Assembly (NCBI GenBank): GCA_965216515.1
Contig: OZ244173.1
Coordinates: forward strand, 434,001-498,000
Source: CAXMRP01 sp965216515
GTDB lineage: Bacteria; Pseudomonadota; Alphaproteobacteria; Rhizobiales; Afifellaceae
Reading direction: 5' to 3'
DNA length: 64,000 nucleotides
In this document: positions 8,624-17,491 of the stretch, piece after piece
Layout: each line of letters opens with the position of its first letter
Position numbering within the stretch: position 1 is the first letter of the stretch
Position numbers and translations under genes: made by a program
The notes under the pieces: model-generated
Databases searched by the model: none
What the model was told of the DNA's origin: nothing
Seen by the model: only the letters and a program-made list of their open reading frames with translations

Positions 8624-9713
8624 GGATTTCCTCGGCTGCCGCGTCGACCAGGTCGAAGATAAACGCCGCCGTTTCGACATCGACCCACGTCAGATATCCC
8701 CGTTCCTCGTCGCTGATCGACAGAACTTGACGCTCCTCATCGGTCAGCAGGCCCTCAACGCCCTTCATGGCCGAATTGAAGCCGGTCGAGCGGACCATGG
8801 CCGCGCCGTTTTCCGGCGAAGACAACAGCGCGTTCAGGAACGTATATGCGTTTTCCATATTCTTCGCGTTGCGGACGATGTTGAATCCGTAGGCATAGGC
8901 CAATCCGCCTTCCCTGGGGATGGTGTAGCCGACTGGCAGACCCTCCAGGATAAGCTGGGCGGCTGGTCCGGAACTGCCGGCCGCCAGCGCCACGTCGCCG
9001 GTTAGCATCATCTGCTGAACCTCTGTTGCCGCATCATAGTAGCGGCGAACCTTGTCCTTGTGCTGGATGAGGAAATCGCGTGTCGTATTGACGGCGCGTT
9101 GGGCGATATCGGTATTGGCGGCATAGGACCGGCCGGTACCGTCAAATCCGAGGTAATTCATCACCAACGGGAAGAAATCCTGAATTTGATAGCTTGTCTT
9201 GCCGGCATTGGCCTTATCGAACATTGCGGCAAGGCTTGTCGGCTTTTCCATCGTATCGCTGTTGTAGATCAGCCCCGAAGTGACGACGACCACCGGGACC
9301 CCCCAGATCTTGCCGCCCCGCGAAACCCATTCCGCATTTGCGAACTCGGTTTGCACCAGCGACCAGTTGTTGAGTTGGTCCAGGTCAACAGCTTCGAGAT
9401 AATCCGCATCGACGAACTGGTAGAAGCGGTGGCCGGCGACGCAGACGATATCGGCGGAATAATCTCCCTTTTCCGCCGCCATGAGATTGAATTGCTCGGC
9501 TTGATCGCTGACCAGCCGGACACGGACTTCAATACCCGTTTGGTCGGTAAAGGATTGACGGAATTCATCGGTGATGAACCCGCTATAGGACCAAACCGAT
9601 AGCTCCTTGCTCTGTGCGCTGGCGTTGCGCACGATCGCCGGTGCCGCGAGTGCGCCCGCTCCCAATATTGTTGCACCTTGGACAACGCGTCGGCGGCTGA
9701 ATTGGTGTTTCAT
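8613..9713 (-). CDS. ABC transporter substrate-binding protein, spermidine/putrescine type, Tat signal
   Basis: 366 residues and the first gene of the minus-strand transport/catabolism operon. The N-terminus has a twin-arginine signal (SRRRVVQGATILGAGALAAP, cleavage probably after ASA near residue 33), so the protein is likely exported folded. The mature part is a PotD-like solute-binding fold (SVWSYSGFITDEFRQSF, AYGFNIVRNAKN). A GGGGAG ribosome site lies just before the ATG. It should bind the substrate in the periplasm for the two permeases and ATPase that follow. A LysR gene is divergent 348 bases away. Confidence 0.88.
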   Translation of the reverse strand: MKHQFSRRRVVQGATILGAGALAAPAIVRNASAQSKELSVWSYSGFITDEFRQSFTDQTGIEVRVRLVSDQAEQFNLMAAEKGDYSADIVCVAGHRFYQFVDADYLEAVDLDQLNNWSLVQTEFANAEWVSRGGKIWGVPVVVVTSGLIYNSDTMEKPTSLAAMFDKANAGKTSYQIQDFFPLVMNYLGFDGTGRSYAANTDIAQRAVNTTRDFLIQHKDKVRRYYDAATEVQQMMLTGDVALAAGSSGPAAQLILEGLPVGYTIPREGGLAYAYGFNIVRNAKNMENAYTFLNALLSSPENGAAMVRSTGFNSAMKGVEGLLTDEERQVLSISDEERGYLTWVDVETAAFIFDLVDAAAEEIRAA

Positions 9714-10061
9714 GGATGACTCCCCGTCAATAGATAGGTTGAAATGGTTGGCGAGCTGTGCCCGCCAGGATGCATGATCCGGGCTTCCGGCTGGCCATCG
9801 TTGGCGGTTCTGGGTGCGGCAATCTCATCAATCGACCCATTCGCATTCGGCGACAAAATACATTTCTTCGATAATAGACCGGCGTTCGCCGGCGCCCCGC
9901 GCGTCCGGCCAGGCGGCATTTGCGGGCCCACGATCAAGGCCACAGACACCGGCGCTTTGCAGGGATGCACTTTGAAGCCCTCAATGCCTGCCATGAATGA
10001 TCCCACCGGCAACGGTGTAAGAAAAGGTGGAAAAGTCTCATCGTGTGCATAAACTGTATTT
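9714..10061. promoter_or_regulatory. Divergent intergenic region between ABC operon and LysR gene
   Basis: This 348-base stretch has no convincing gene and must hold the promoters of the minus-strand transport operon and the plus-strand LysR gene. Next to the LysR gene, 10049-10063 reads ATAAACTGTATTTAT, an imperfect palindrome that runs into the start codon and could be a binding site for autoregulation. I could not assign a confident -35/-10 pair on either strand. Confidence 0.4.
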
Positions 10062-10979
10062 ATGAACCTGAGACGTCGATTGCCATCCGCCACAGCGCTG
10101 TTCACCTTTGAGGCCGCCGCCCGCCTGGGTGGATTTTCGAAGGCGGCACATGAGCTGAACATAACGCAACCGGCTGTGAGCCATGCCATATCAAGGCTGG
10201 AGCGCCATATTGGGCAGGCCCTGTTTACCCGCGCCGGACCGAAGCTTGAGCTTACGGCGAGCGGCGCCCGCCTGAGCCGGGTGACAACCCACGCATTCAT
10301 GGCGATCGAGGACGCACTCCAGGAAATCCAGGCCCACGATGCCAACCGGCAGGTCGTGATGCTGTCGATTTCGACAGGGATGGCCACCCACTGGCTCATG
10401 CCTCGCTACGGCGCGTTTCTTGAACGATTTCCGAATGCCGACCTTCAGTTCCAGCTTATTTCCGGCGCCGTCGGCGGTCCGCTCCACAACTGCGATCTCG
10501 GATTGCGCGTGGTCGCCGGCCAAGCCAGCGAGCGGCTGGGCGGTCGATTTGCTTCGGAAAGGGTCGTGGCGGTGGCTGCCCCGGACTATATCTTGCGCCA
10601 TGGCTCGCTGGAGCGGCCAATACAGCCGCATACACTGATCAATCTGACCGAGCACTGGCTGGGCTGGACCGAATTTGCCGCGGCGACCGGCATCTCCCTG
10701 CCGCAAAAGTCAAACCGTATCGCCTTTTCCGACTATTCGGTTGTCATTCAGGCTGCTCTGAGCGGGCAGGGGGTGGCGCTTGCCTGGACCTCGGTTGCGT
10801 CGCGTCTCATCCTCGATGGCCTGTTGAAGAAAGCCGGCGAGGCGGTAATGGTGACCGACAGCCACTATCATTTCGTCACTTCGAGCCAGCGACCCACCCG
10901 GCCGATTGTCGAGGCGGTGCGTGATTGGCTGATCGAGCAGATGCGCGGTGAGGAACAGGAACTGGACCGGATACTCTGA
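10062..10979 (+). CDS. LysR-family transcriptional regulator, GcvA-like
   Basis: 305 residues. The helix-turn-helix is at about residues 8-66 (FTFEAAARLGGFSKAAHELN, then ITQPAVSHAISRLERHIG), followed by the two-lobed effector domain (ATHWLMPRYGAFLERFP). The ATG at 10062 gives the standard family N-terminus (RRRLPSATALFTFEAAAR), but no Shine-Dalgarno sequence is seen, so weak or leaderless translation is possible. The gene is divergent from the polyamine-type operon and co-directional with the enolase-superfamily gene 118 bases downstream. It could control either one. The effector is unknown. Confidence 0.88.
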   Translation: MNLRRRLPSATALFTFEAAARLGGFSKAAHELNITQPAVSHAISRLERHIGQALFTRAGPKLELTASGARLSRVTTHAFMAIEDALQEIQAHDANRQVVMLSISTGMATHWLMPRYGAFLERFPNADLQFQLISGAVGGPLHNCDLGLRVVAGQASERLGGRFASERVVAVAAPDYILRHGSLERPIQPHTLINLTEHWLGWTEFAAATGISLPQKSNRIAFSDYSVVIQAALSGQGVALAWTSVASRLILDGLLKKAGEAVMVTDSHYHFVTSSQRPTRPIVEAVRDWLIEQMRGEEQELDRIL

Positions 10980-11097
10980 ACTGTCTTGGCGGGTTTATTC
11001 CAATCCGGTTCCGACAGCGGAAACAATTTCGATTGCCAAATGTATCCAGCCGATGAAGGGTCGCGGCGAGCGCGGCTGCCTTGAAGGAGTAGGACAC

Positions 11098-12288
11098 TTG
11101 CTGATCACAGCTGCCAACATTTACGTGGTCAAGACAGGATATCGGCGTGCCGTAATTGTCGAGATCGAAACCGATGCGGGCATTTCCGGGATCGGCGAGG
11201 TCGGAATCGCCTACGGGACGGGCACACTGGCTGCCGCCGCCATGGCCGAGGAGATGCTGACGCGCTTTGTCATCGGCCAGGATCCCTCCCGGATCGAGCT
11301 GATCTGGAACACCATCTATGACGTGAGTTTCTGGACAAAAGGCGCCTGCGCCATTTCCATGGCCGGTTTGAGCGGCATCGAACACGCATTGTGGGATATC
11401 AAGGGAAAGGCACTTGGCGTTCCGGTCTACGAGCTGTTCGGCGGCATCGTCACGGCCGAACTGCCGGTATACGCCAATGGCTGGTGGGACAGTTGCAAGA
11501 CCGATGATGATTATGCCGAAGCGGCGGCTGCGACAGTTGCCCGCGGCTACCGCGGATTGAAGTTTTATCCTCTCGGCGAGCACGATCCCGACACGGTGAT
11601 CCGGCACCCCACACGCCGTCGCGCCGCCGCCGACATCGACGTTCGGGTTTACGACCGGATTGCAAGGATACGCGAACGGGTCGGTGATCGCGTGGATATT
11701 TTGCTCGATTTCGGCGGCGGCCTGACGTCAGACCAGCTCGCCCGGATTCTTCACCGGATCGAGCCGCTCAACATCGCATTTATCGAGGAACCGGTCGATC
11801 CGGGCCTGCCGCGGGCCTTTGCGCTGATCAGTCAGAAGACTTCGATCCCGCTTGCCGCAGGTGAACGCCACTATGCCCGGTACGGAATCCATCCCGTTCT
11901 GGAAAGTGGCGCAGTGAGTATCGTGCAGCCGGACGTCTGCAACACCGGTGGACTCGCTGAAGCGCGGAAGATCGCGGCGCTGGCCGAAATTTACAATGCG
12001 CGGATTGCGCTGCACAACTATGGCAGTGCCCTGGCAACCGTGGTTTCGGCCCAACTCGCCGCCTGCATACCGAATTTCATGGTTCTTGAGTGTTTTCCGG
12101 ATTTTGACAAGGAGCCCGGTTTCCAGGCGGTGATCGAGAATCCCCTGGAATCGCGTGTCCGCGACGGTCTGATGCCGCTGCCGGATGGCCCCGGGCTTGG
12201 CGCCACGCTCGCAAAGTCCATGCGCAGTTCCAGTCTTTGGGCCAGGGTGGAGCCGCAGCAAAGCCAGAGGAAATCAAACCTCGGCTAG
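11098..12288 (+). CDS. Mandelate racemase/muconate lactonizing enzyme family (enolase superfamily), probable acid-sugar dehydratase
   Basis: 396 residues from a TTG start at 11098. This start has an AAGGAG ribosome site at 11084-11089, eight bases away, and gives the family N-terminus LITAANIYVVKTG. The barrel domain keeps the three metal ligands D204 (LLDFGGG), E230 (FIEEPVDP) and E256 (AAGERHYARYG), plus the catalytic H306 (ALHNYGSAL). These are the features of acid-sugar dehydratases such as galactonate dehydratase. It would abstract the alpha proton of a sugar acid and eliminate water. A carbohydrate-type ABC importer lies directly downstream on the other strand, consistent with uptake of the substrate, which cannot be specified. 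Confidence 0.85.
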   Translation: MLITAANIYVVKTGYRRAVIVEIETDAGISGIGEVGIAYGTGTLAAAAMAEEMLTRFVIGQDPSRIELIWNTIYDVSFWTKGACAISMAGLSGIEHALWDIKGKALGVPVYELFGGIVTAELPVYANGWWDSCKTDDDYAEAAAATVARGYRGLKFYPLGEHDPDTVIRHPTRRRAAADIDVRVYDRIARIRERVGDRVDILLDFGGGLTSDQLARILHRIEPLNIAFIEEPVDPGLPRAFALISQKTSIPLAAGERHYARYGIHPVLESGAVSIVQPDVCNTGGLAEARKIAALAEIYNARIALHNYGSALATVVSAQLAACIPNFMVLECFPDFDKEPGFQAVIENPLESRVRDGLMPLPDGPGLGATLAKSMRSSSLWARVEPQQSQRKSNLG

Positions 12289-12323
12289 GCGTGGATTTGG
12301 CTGTGGTCCTGGATCACGGGTTC

Positions 12324-13493
12324 TTAGTTTGATGCCGATCCGGTTGCCGGATTGTCCCGGCGAGCCGGAAACGTCTGCCCGTCCCGGGTGAAGACATGGC
12401 AGAATTTCGGATCGAACCCGACATTCAGTGGCTCGCCGGCCTGTATCGCACTCTCCGGCGGCGCGACAACCACGAGCCGGTGGGGTTGGCCATCCGGGGC
12501 CGATGAGACATCCAGATAGAGGTACTTCGTCGCGCCGAGATATTCGACGTGGCTGACGATCCCGCCCAGTTGAACCGGTCCCGTCCCCGGCTTCAGCGTT
12601 TCCGGACGAATGCCGACACTGACGGGACCGGCGGCCTCGCCTGTCGCGGGCGGCGCAATCGGAAGCACGAAACGGCAGCTTGCGGAAAGTCTGATCGTTG
12701 CCCCGCCTTCGCCGTGTCCTTCGATTTCTGCCGGCAATATGTTGATTTTTGGCGCGCCGATGAACTCCGCCACGAACCGGGTCCGCGGCTTGTTGTAGAT
12801 TTCATGCGGCGTGCCGATCTGCTCCACCGTTCCCTCGCGGAGGACGACGATGCGGTCGGCAAGGGTCATCGCCTCGACCTGATCGTGGGTAACATAGATC
12901 ATTGTCGCCGGGATCTGGCGGTGCAGGGCGACAATCTCCTCACGCATCTGGACCCGCAATGCGGCGTCCAGGTTGGAGAGCGGTTCGTCAAACAAAAATA
13001 CCGCCGGATCGCGCACGATCGCCCGGCCCATCGCCACACGCTGGCGCTGGCCGCCGGAAAGCTGTCGCGGATACCGGTCAAGATACTGCGCAAGCCCAAG
13101 GGTCTTTGCGGTCTTTTCGACCTTTTCACGCTGTTCCCGGCGCGTTGCGCCCATCATGCGCAAGGGAAATCCGATGTTCTGACCAACCGTCATGTGCGGA
13201 TACAGTGCGTAGGATTGGAAGACCATGGCGATGTCACGCTCGCGCGGCGGGTCGTCATTGACGGCCTTTCCGCGAATTCGGATCGTGCCCGCCGTTATGT
13301 CTTCAAGGCCGGCGAGCATACGCAACAGGGTCGATTTTCCGCATCCGGAGGGGCCGACGAACACGGCCAGTTCGCGTTCGGCGATATCGATATCGATGCC
13401 GCGAAGGACCGTATTGCGGTCATACCGTTTTGCCACACCGGAGAACTGAACGCCCCACATGCCTTGTCCCGTCCTGTTCGGATTGCTCGCCAT
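12324..13493 (-). CDS. Carbohydrate ABC transporter ATP-binding protein (UgpC/MalK-like)
   Basis: 389 residues. Walker A GPSGCGKST is at 47-55, then the signature LSGGQRQR, Walker B VFLFDEPLSNLDAALR and the H-loop VTHDQVEAM. A C-terminal TOBE/OB region is typical of MalK/UgpC ATPases. It is the last gene of a four-gene minus-strand importer operon, two bases after the UgpE-like permease stop, and it converges with the dehydratase gene (35 bases between stops). It energises uptake of a sugar, sugar acid or glycerol-phosphate-like compound. Confidence 0.9.
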   Translation of the reverse strand: MASNPNRTGQGMWGVQFSGVAKRYDRNTVLRGIDIDIAERELAVFVGPSGCGKSTLLRMLAGLEDITAGTIRIRGKAVNDDPPRERDIAMVFQSYALYPHMTVGQNIGFPLRMMGATRREQREKVEKTAKTLGLAQYLDRYPRQLSGGQRQRVAMGRAIVRDPAVFLFDEPLSNLDAALRVQMREEIVALHRQIPATMIYVTHDQVEAMTLADRIVVLREGTVEQIGTPHEIYNKPRTRFVAEFIGAPKINILPAEIEGHGEGGATIRLSASCRFVLPIAPPATGEAAGPVSVGIRPETLKPGTGPVQLGGIVSHVEYLGATKYLYLDVSSAPDGQPHRLVVVAPPESAIQAGEPLNVGFDPKFCHVFTRDGQTFPARRDNPATGSASN

Positions 13494-13495
13494 TT

Positions 13496-14338
13496 TCAGC
13501 GGACACTGCCGGTCATGGCACCCGATACGATCCAGCGCTGCATGACGACGAAGACAATGATGACCGGCAGGGCGAAGACCAAGGCCGCGGCCATCTGCAG
13601 TTCATGCAGGGTAAAATACTGGCCGCGAAAGGATGAAATGCCGTTTGCGGCGGTCCAAAGATTCTCGGAGTGAACAAGCGAATGGGCGAACAGGAAATCG
13701 TGCCAGCTTGTCACAAATCCGTAGATGAATATGGCCGCCAGTCCGGGCACTGCCAAGGGAAGCGATATGTACCAGAAAGCGCCGAACCGCGTGCATCCGT
13801 CGATCCGCGCCGATGCCTCAAGATCGGCGGGAATACGGTCAAAAAAGCCCTTGCTCATCCAGATCGCGATGGGGATGACCAGCGAGATATGGCCGACCAC
13901 CATGCCGGTCATGGTGTCCAGAAGCCCGAAATCGCGAAACTGGATGTAGAGAGGTACGATGATGCTGGTTCCCGGCATCATCTGTGTCACGAGCACACCG
14001 ATCATGAGGAGGCCGGAACCGCGAAACTTCAGCCGGCTCAGCACATAGCCGCAGGACGTGCCGAATGTCAGGGACAGGAACGAGGCCAGGCTCGCCACGA
14101 CCACCGAGTTCACAAGCCAGCGCGCCATGGGGCGATCGGCAAACAGCGAAACGAAGTTCTCAAACGTTACCGATTGCGGGAAGATACCCGGTATTGACCG
14201 GCTGAAACCCGTTGGCGTGATCGCGATGACCGTCATCCAGTAGAGCGGGAACAGGACAAGCATCCCGAGCAGACAGAGCAGCATCACCCGCGATAAGGCG
14301 ATCCAGTGGCCGCGGACCGGAACCGTCAGCCGGTTCAT
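13496..14338 (-). CDS. Carbohydrate ABC transporter permease (MalG/UgpE-like)
   Basis: 280 residues with about six membrane helices, starting with the first helix VMLLCLLGMLVLFPLYWMTV. The conserved EAA loop LEASARIDGCTRFGAFWYIS is the coupling helix to the ATPase in CUT1-type importers. The start overlaps the previous permease stop by ATGA. It forms the inner-membrane channel together with the MalF/UgpA-like partner. Confidence 0.9.
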   Translation of the reverse strand: MNRLTVPVRGHWIALSRVMLLCLLGMLVLFPLYWMTVIAITPTGFSRSIPGIFPQSVTFENFVSLFADRPMARWLVNSVVVASLASFLSLTFGTSCGYVLSRLKFRGSGLLMIGVLVTQMMPGTSIIVPLYIQFRDFGLLDTMTGMVVGHISLVIPIAIWMSKGFFDRIPADLEASARIDGCTRFGAFWYISLPLAVPGLAAIFIYGFVTSWHDFLFAHSLVHSENLWTAANGISSFRGQYFTLHELQMAAALVFALPVIIVFVVMQRWIVSGAMTGSVR

Positions 14339-15276
14339 TGCTCTCCCCTTTCGTCCTGCAGCCGGGCGACGAGCTTCAGGTAACCCAGCACGAGAACCAC
14401 CGAAATGACGAGCGCCAGGATCCCAAGCGTCGCCGCATAGCTGAAATCAAGGCCGCGAAAGGCTGTTGTGAACGTCAGGACGGTAAGCGTCTGTGTCGCG
14501 CCGGCCGGACCGCCGCCGGTGAGAATGTAAATGATCGGAAAGGACTTGAAGCCCATGATCATGAGCAGGACGACGACCACCGCGAGTATGAAGCGCAGTT
14601 GCGGCAACGTGATAAACCAGAACTGTTGAAAGGCGCTCGCTCGATCGATTTTGGCGGCCTCGTAGAGTTCTTCCGGTATGGCGTGCAGCCCGGCCAGAAT
14701 GAAAATGAAGGCAACCGGGAACTCGTTCCATATCTGCGCCACGATCAGCGCCGGAAAGGCCGTTTGCCGGTCGATCAGCCAGTTTTTGCCGGTGACGAAC
14801 GGAACGATGTCCAGGAGTCGGTTTATGATCCCGAAATTCCCGTCGTACATGACGCCCCAGACCAGGGCTGTGACGACCGCCGGCACCGTCCAGGGCAACA
14901 GAAACACCACCCGCCACATGGACCGGAAGCGCACGACCCGCCGCGTCAGGAGAGCTGCGGCCAGGGCGAGCGCCACAGACCCGGCGACCGTGCCGGACAT
15001 GTAGATGGCCGACAGGACGACAGCCGACCACGCGTCGGGATCCTCAAACAACCGCAGATAGTTATGGAAGCCATAGGTGCCCTGGAGTGCCGGCTGCCGG
15101 AAGTCGATGGTGTTGAAGCTCATTTCCAGCGCACGCAGCATTGGCAATCCGATTACCGCGCCGACGACGAATATTGCCGGCAGCAGCATCAGGAAGACGA
15201 AGCCGCCGCCTTCGGTCAGACTGCGACCGATCTTCCTTCGCCGGGCCGGGCCGGCTGCGCTGCGGTCGTGCGACAT
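14335..15276 (-). CDS. Carbohydrate ABC transporter permease (MalF/UgpA-like)
   Basis: 313 residues. A basic cytoplasmic N-terminus is followed by a first helix (FVFLMLLPAIFVVGAVIGLP), the family segment FRQPALQGTYGFHNYLRLFE and the EAA loop LYEAAKIDRASAFQQFWFIT. It is the first permease after the binding-protein gene, separated from it by a strong intergenic hairpin, and it overlaps the next permease by four bases. With MalG/UgpE-like and UgpC-like partners it makes a CUT1-type importer. Confidence 0.9.
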   Translation of the reverse strand: MSHDRSAAGPARRRKIGRSLTEGGGFVFLMLLPAIFVVGAVIGLPMLRALEMSFNTIDFRQPALQGTYGFHNYLRLFEDPDAWSAVVLSAIYMSGTVAGSVALALAAALLTRRVVRFRSMWRVVFLLPWTVPAVVTALVWGVMYDGNFGIINRLLDIVPFVTGKNWLIDRQTAFPALIVAQIWNEFPVAFIFILAGLHAIPEELYEAAKIDRASAFQQFWFITLPQLRFILAVVVVLLMIMGFKSFPIIYILTGGGPAGATQTLTVLTFTTAFRGLDFSYAATLGILALVISVVLVLGYLKLVARLQDERGEQ

Positions 15277-15291
15277 GGAAAAGCGTTTCCG

Positions 15292-15325
15292 GACGTGATC
15301 CCGCCGGTGGCGGCGGGATCACGTC
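15292..15325 (-). promoter_or_regulatory. Perfect 15-bp intergenic hairpin between binding protein and permease genes
   Basis: 15292-15306 and 15311-15325 are perfect reverse complements of 15 bases around a four-base loop. The structure lies in the 55-base gap between the binding-protein stop and the first permease start, and has no following U run on the minus strand. Such structures usually stabilise the upstream part of the transcript and raise binding-protein levels over permease levels. Confidence 0.65.
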
Positions 15326-15331
15326 TCTGAC

Positions 15332-16588
15332 TTAGTTGGCGCAGCATTCCACCAGTTGCTTTTGCGCTTTGGCCAGCGATTCTTCGGCCGGAACGCCCTC
15401 GCGCAGTGTCAACAGGATCGCGTCCACGATGATCGGCCAGGTCTGATTGAAATCGTCTTCATGGCCGGGAATGAAGATCGGATGCGCGGAACCGATGCTG
15501 TCCAGCCAGGGCCGAAGATAGGGCCGCTCCGACAGCTGCTCTTCGGTCATCGCATTGATCCCGTAGGGAATGAACGGGCTGTGGTCGCCGAATTTGCTCT
15601 GCATCTGTGTGCTGACAGCAGTCTTGATGAAGTTCCAGGCCGCGTCCGGATTTTCAGAGTTCGCATTGACCGCCAGAGCCATGTTGACGCCGCCTGTGGC
15701 CGGTCCGGCCCAGGGTTGCGGGGCGGATTTGTAGCAGTCGTAATTGTCCGGATTGTTGGTCTTGATGAACGGGAACTGCCACTGGCCGTCGATGGTCATC
15801 GCCGAACCTCCGGTCGCGAACAAGGCCCGCAAATCCGTTTCCGCCATTCCCTGCGGGATGGCGCCGGAATCGTAGACGGCTTTCATGAATTTCAGGCCAT
15901 CGATCACCGGCTGGCTGTCGACGGTGAAATTTCCCTGATTGTCGGAAAAGCTGCCGCCGTGGGCAATCGACCACATGAGAAGCATTTCATATGTGGGATC
16001 TTCATTGGCATTGACCATATTCGCGCCAAATCGCGTCACCCGTCCGGAATCTTCCTTCACGACCAGACGCTTGGCCAGATCGAGAAATTCCTGCGGGGTC
16101 GTAGGCGGCGCCTTGATCCCCGAATCCTCGAACAGACACGCATTGTAGATAAGCTGCAGGGTTCGGCCGGTGATCGGTATTGCATAGGTTTTTCCGTTCA
16201 CCGTGAGGCTGTCGGTTGCGCCATCCACGAGCAGGTCGGCGATTCCGTCCCGTGCAATCCAGTCATCGAGCACGGTGAGTTGCTCAGCCGCCAGCATTTC
16301 ACCCAGATTGTTCGGATTGACCGTAAGCACATCCGCGCCGGTTCCGCTGGTGGCTTCCAGAAGAAGGCGTTCATAGTAGCTGCGGGCAGGGGTGTTGCGC
16401 GGATCGACATCCACACCTGTCGCCGTCTCGTAGGTCTCTACCAACAACTGCCACCAGTCGCCCATGCCCGGTGCGTCATAGTCGACAACCAGAAAACTGA
16501 TCTGATCGTCGGCCGCGGCGGGCGCGGTGGTGCAGGCGACGGTGCCCGCCACCATCAACGTGGCAAAGAGCCTTCGTGCAAGTAACAT
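15332..16588 (-). CDS. Carbohydrate ABC transporter substrate-binding protein
   Basis: 418 residues, the first gene of the CUT1-type importer operon. It has a Sec signal peptide (LLARRLFATLMVAG, cleavage likely after APAAA near residue 26). The mature protein is a family 1 solute-binding fold (YYERLLLEATSGTGADVLTV, DGQWQFPFIK, GGVNMALAVNANSENPDAAW). A GGGAG ribosome site precedes the ATG at 16588. The protein ends in two adjacent cysteines (ECCAN), unusual for a periplasmic binding protein, which could form a disulfide. It should bind a sugar or sugar-derived ligand; the neighbouring enolase-superfamily dehydratase suggests a sugar acid. Confidence 0.88.
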   Translation of the reverse strand: MLLARRLFATLMVAGTVACTTAPAAADDQISFLVVDYDAPGMGDWWQLLVETYETATGVDVDPRNTPARSYYERLLLEATSGTGADVLTVNPNNLGEMLAAEQLTVLDDWIARDGIADLLVDGATDSLTVNGKTYAIPITGRTLQLIYNACLFEDSGIKAPPTTPQEFLDLAKRLVVKEDSGRVTRFGANMVNANEDPTYEMLLMWSIAHGGSFSDNQGNFTVDSQPVIDGLKFMKAVYDSGAIPQGMAETDLRALFATGGSAMTIDGQWQFPFIKTNNPDNYDCYKSAPQPWAGPATGGVNMALAVNANSENPDAAWNFIKTAVSTQMQSKFGDHSPFIPYGINAMTEEQLSERPYLRPWLDSIGSAHPIFIPGHEDDFNQTWPIIVDAILLTLREGVPAEESLAKAQKQLVECCAN

Positions 16589-17491
16589 TGTTCACTCCCT
16601 TGATGGATCGCATTGGCAAGTCCGGGTTTCCCGGCCTGCGGCACAGGCGCACGGCCGCGACCGCTGCCCGTGCCCGCGATTCATTATGCCGTCGTCGGCC
16701 GCGGCCGTAGAACGACTTCAAGGAATGAGGCTTGTCGGATTGGTCGCAACACGCCGCGATGGCCTCAGCCGATCGTTCCGGTCCGTCTCCGCATGCCGCC
16801 GCCGCCGTCGTCTTGGCAGGCGCTGTTCGGCACGGCCCGAAACACGGCTTGAAAAGTCTCCGGCGAATCAAGCCGGCCTCCGAATCCCGCCGGCGGCCGA
16901 ATCGGTGCGAATTCGATGCGGAATTTCGCGGCGCGCGCCATCAAATCGGGGTTGGTCGGGGCAATATGAGCGCACCGCCCCGGCCCGGATCGCCGCCGCC
17001 GGACAGGCCGCGGCAGCACGCATTTGCGCGATCACATCGGGCATCGCCGCGCTGTCGGAGCTGCCCGGCCGGTCCTTCCGCATATTAAATCCATTGCTGG
17101 CGGAAGGCGCAAAAAAACAATGTCGATCAATATCTTGCTTCAACTGACGGTATCGCGGCCGTATAGGCGCCTTCGGCTCCTCCGGGTCGTCGGCGCACGG
17201 CCCGGTGCCATATGGCGCAGGCCGGGAGGTTTTATGCAAAATCGGGCAAGCGCCGATCCGGGCAAACGGGACGTGTCAAAATTGCAACAGCGCCGGACAA
17301 TCATGGGAGCCAACCCCTTGTTTGTCTTGCTTGATCGGCAGCGATTTATCAGTGTGCGCACAGGCAGCCGATCGGCGGCCACTGTTCTCTTCGGGGGCAG
17401 GATTAGAAAGCGGGTCCGAAATTCCGGGACATCCGGTCGAGGACAGGAACCTGAAGGCCCGTTTGTGAACCTTGGACTGGAGGTCTACCAA
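16589..17491. other. Long non-coding region upstream of the porin gene
   Basis: A 903-base stretch without a gene I can support. Open frames exist on both strands, as expected at high GC, but none has a recognisable domain, signal peptide or ribosome site. The region must contain the minus-strand promoter of the sugar importer and the promoter and leader of the porin gene. The final part carries a strong GGAGGT ribosome site, seven bases before the porin ATG. Room exists for a small RNA or a long regulated porin leader, but nothing specific was identified. Confidence 0.5.

Noticed and set aside
12549..13673. 374-codon frame on the plus strand
   Set aside because: Antisense to the UgpC-like ATPase gene; no domain or ribosome site, codon pattern of a shadow frame at high GC.
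17024..17491. N-terminal extension of the porin frame
   Set aside because: A signal peptide and strong ribosome site start at 17492; the extension is Arg-rich with no domain.
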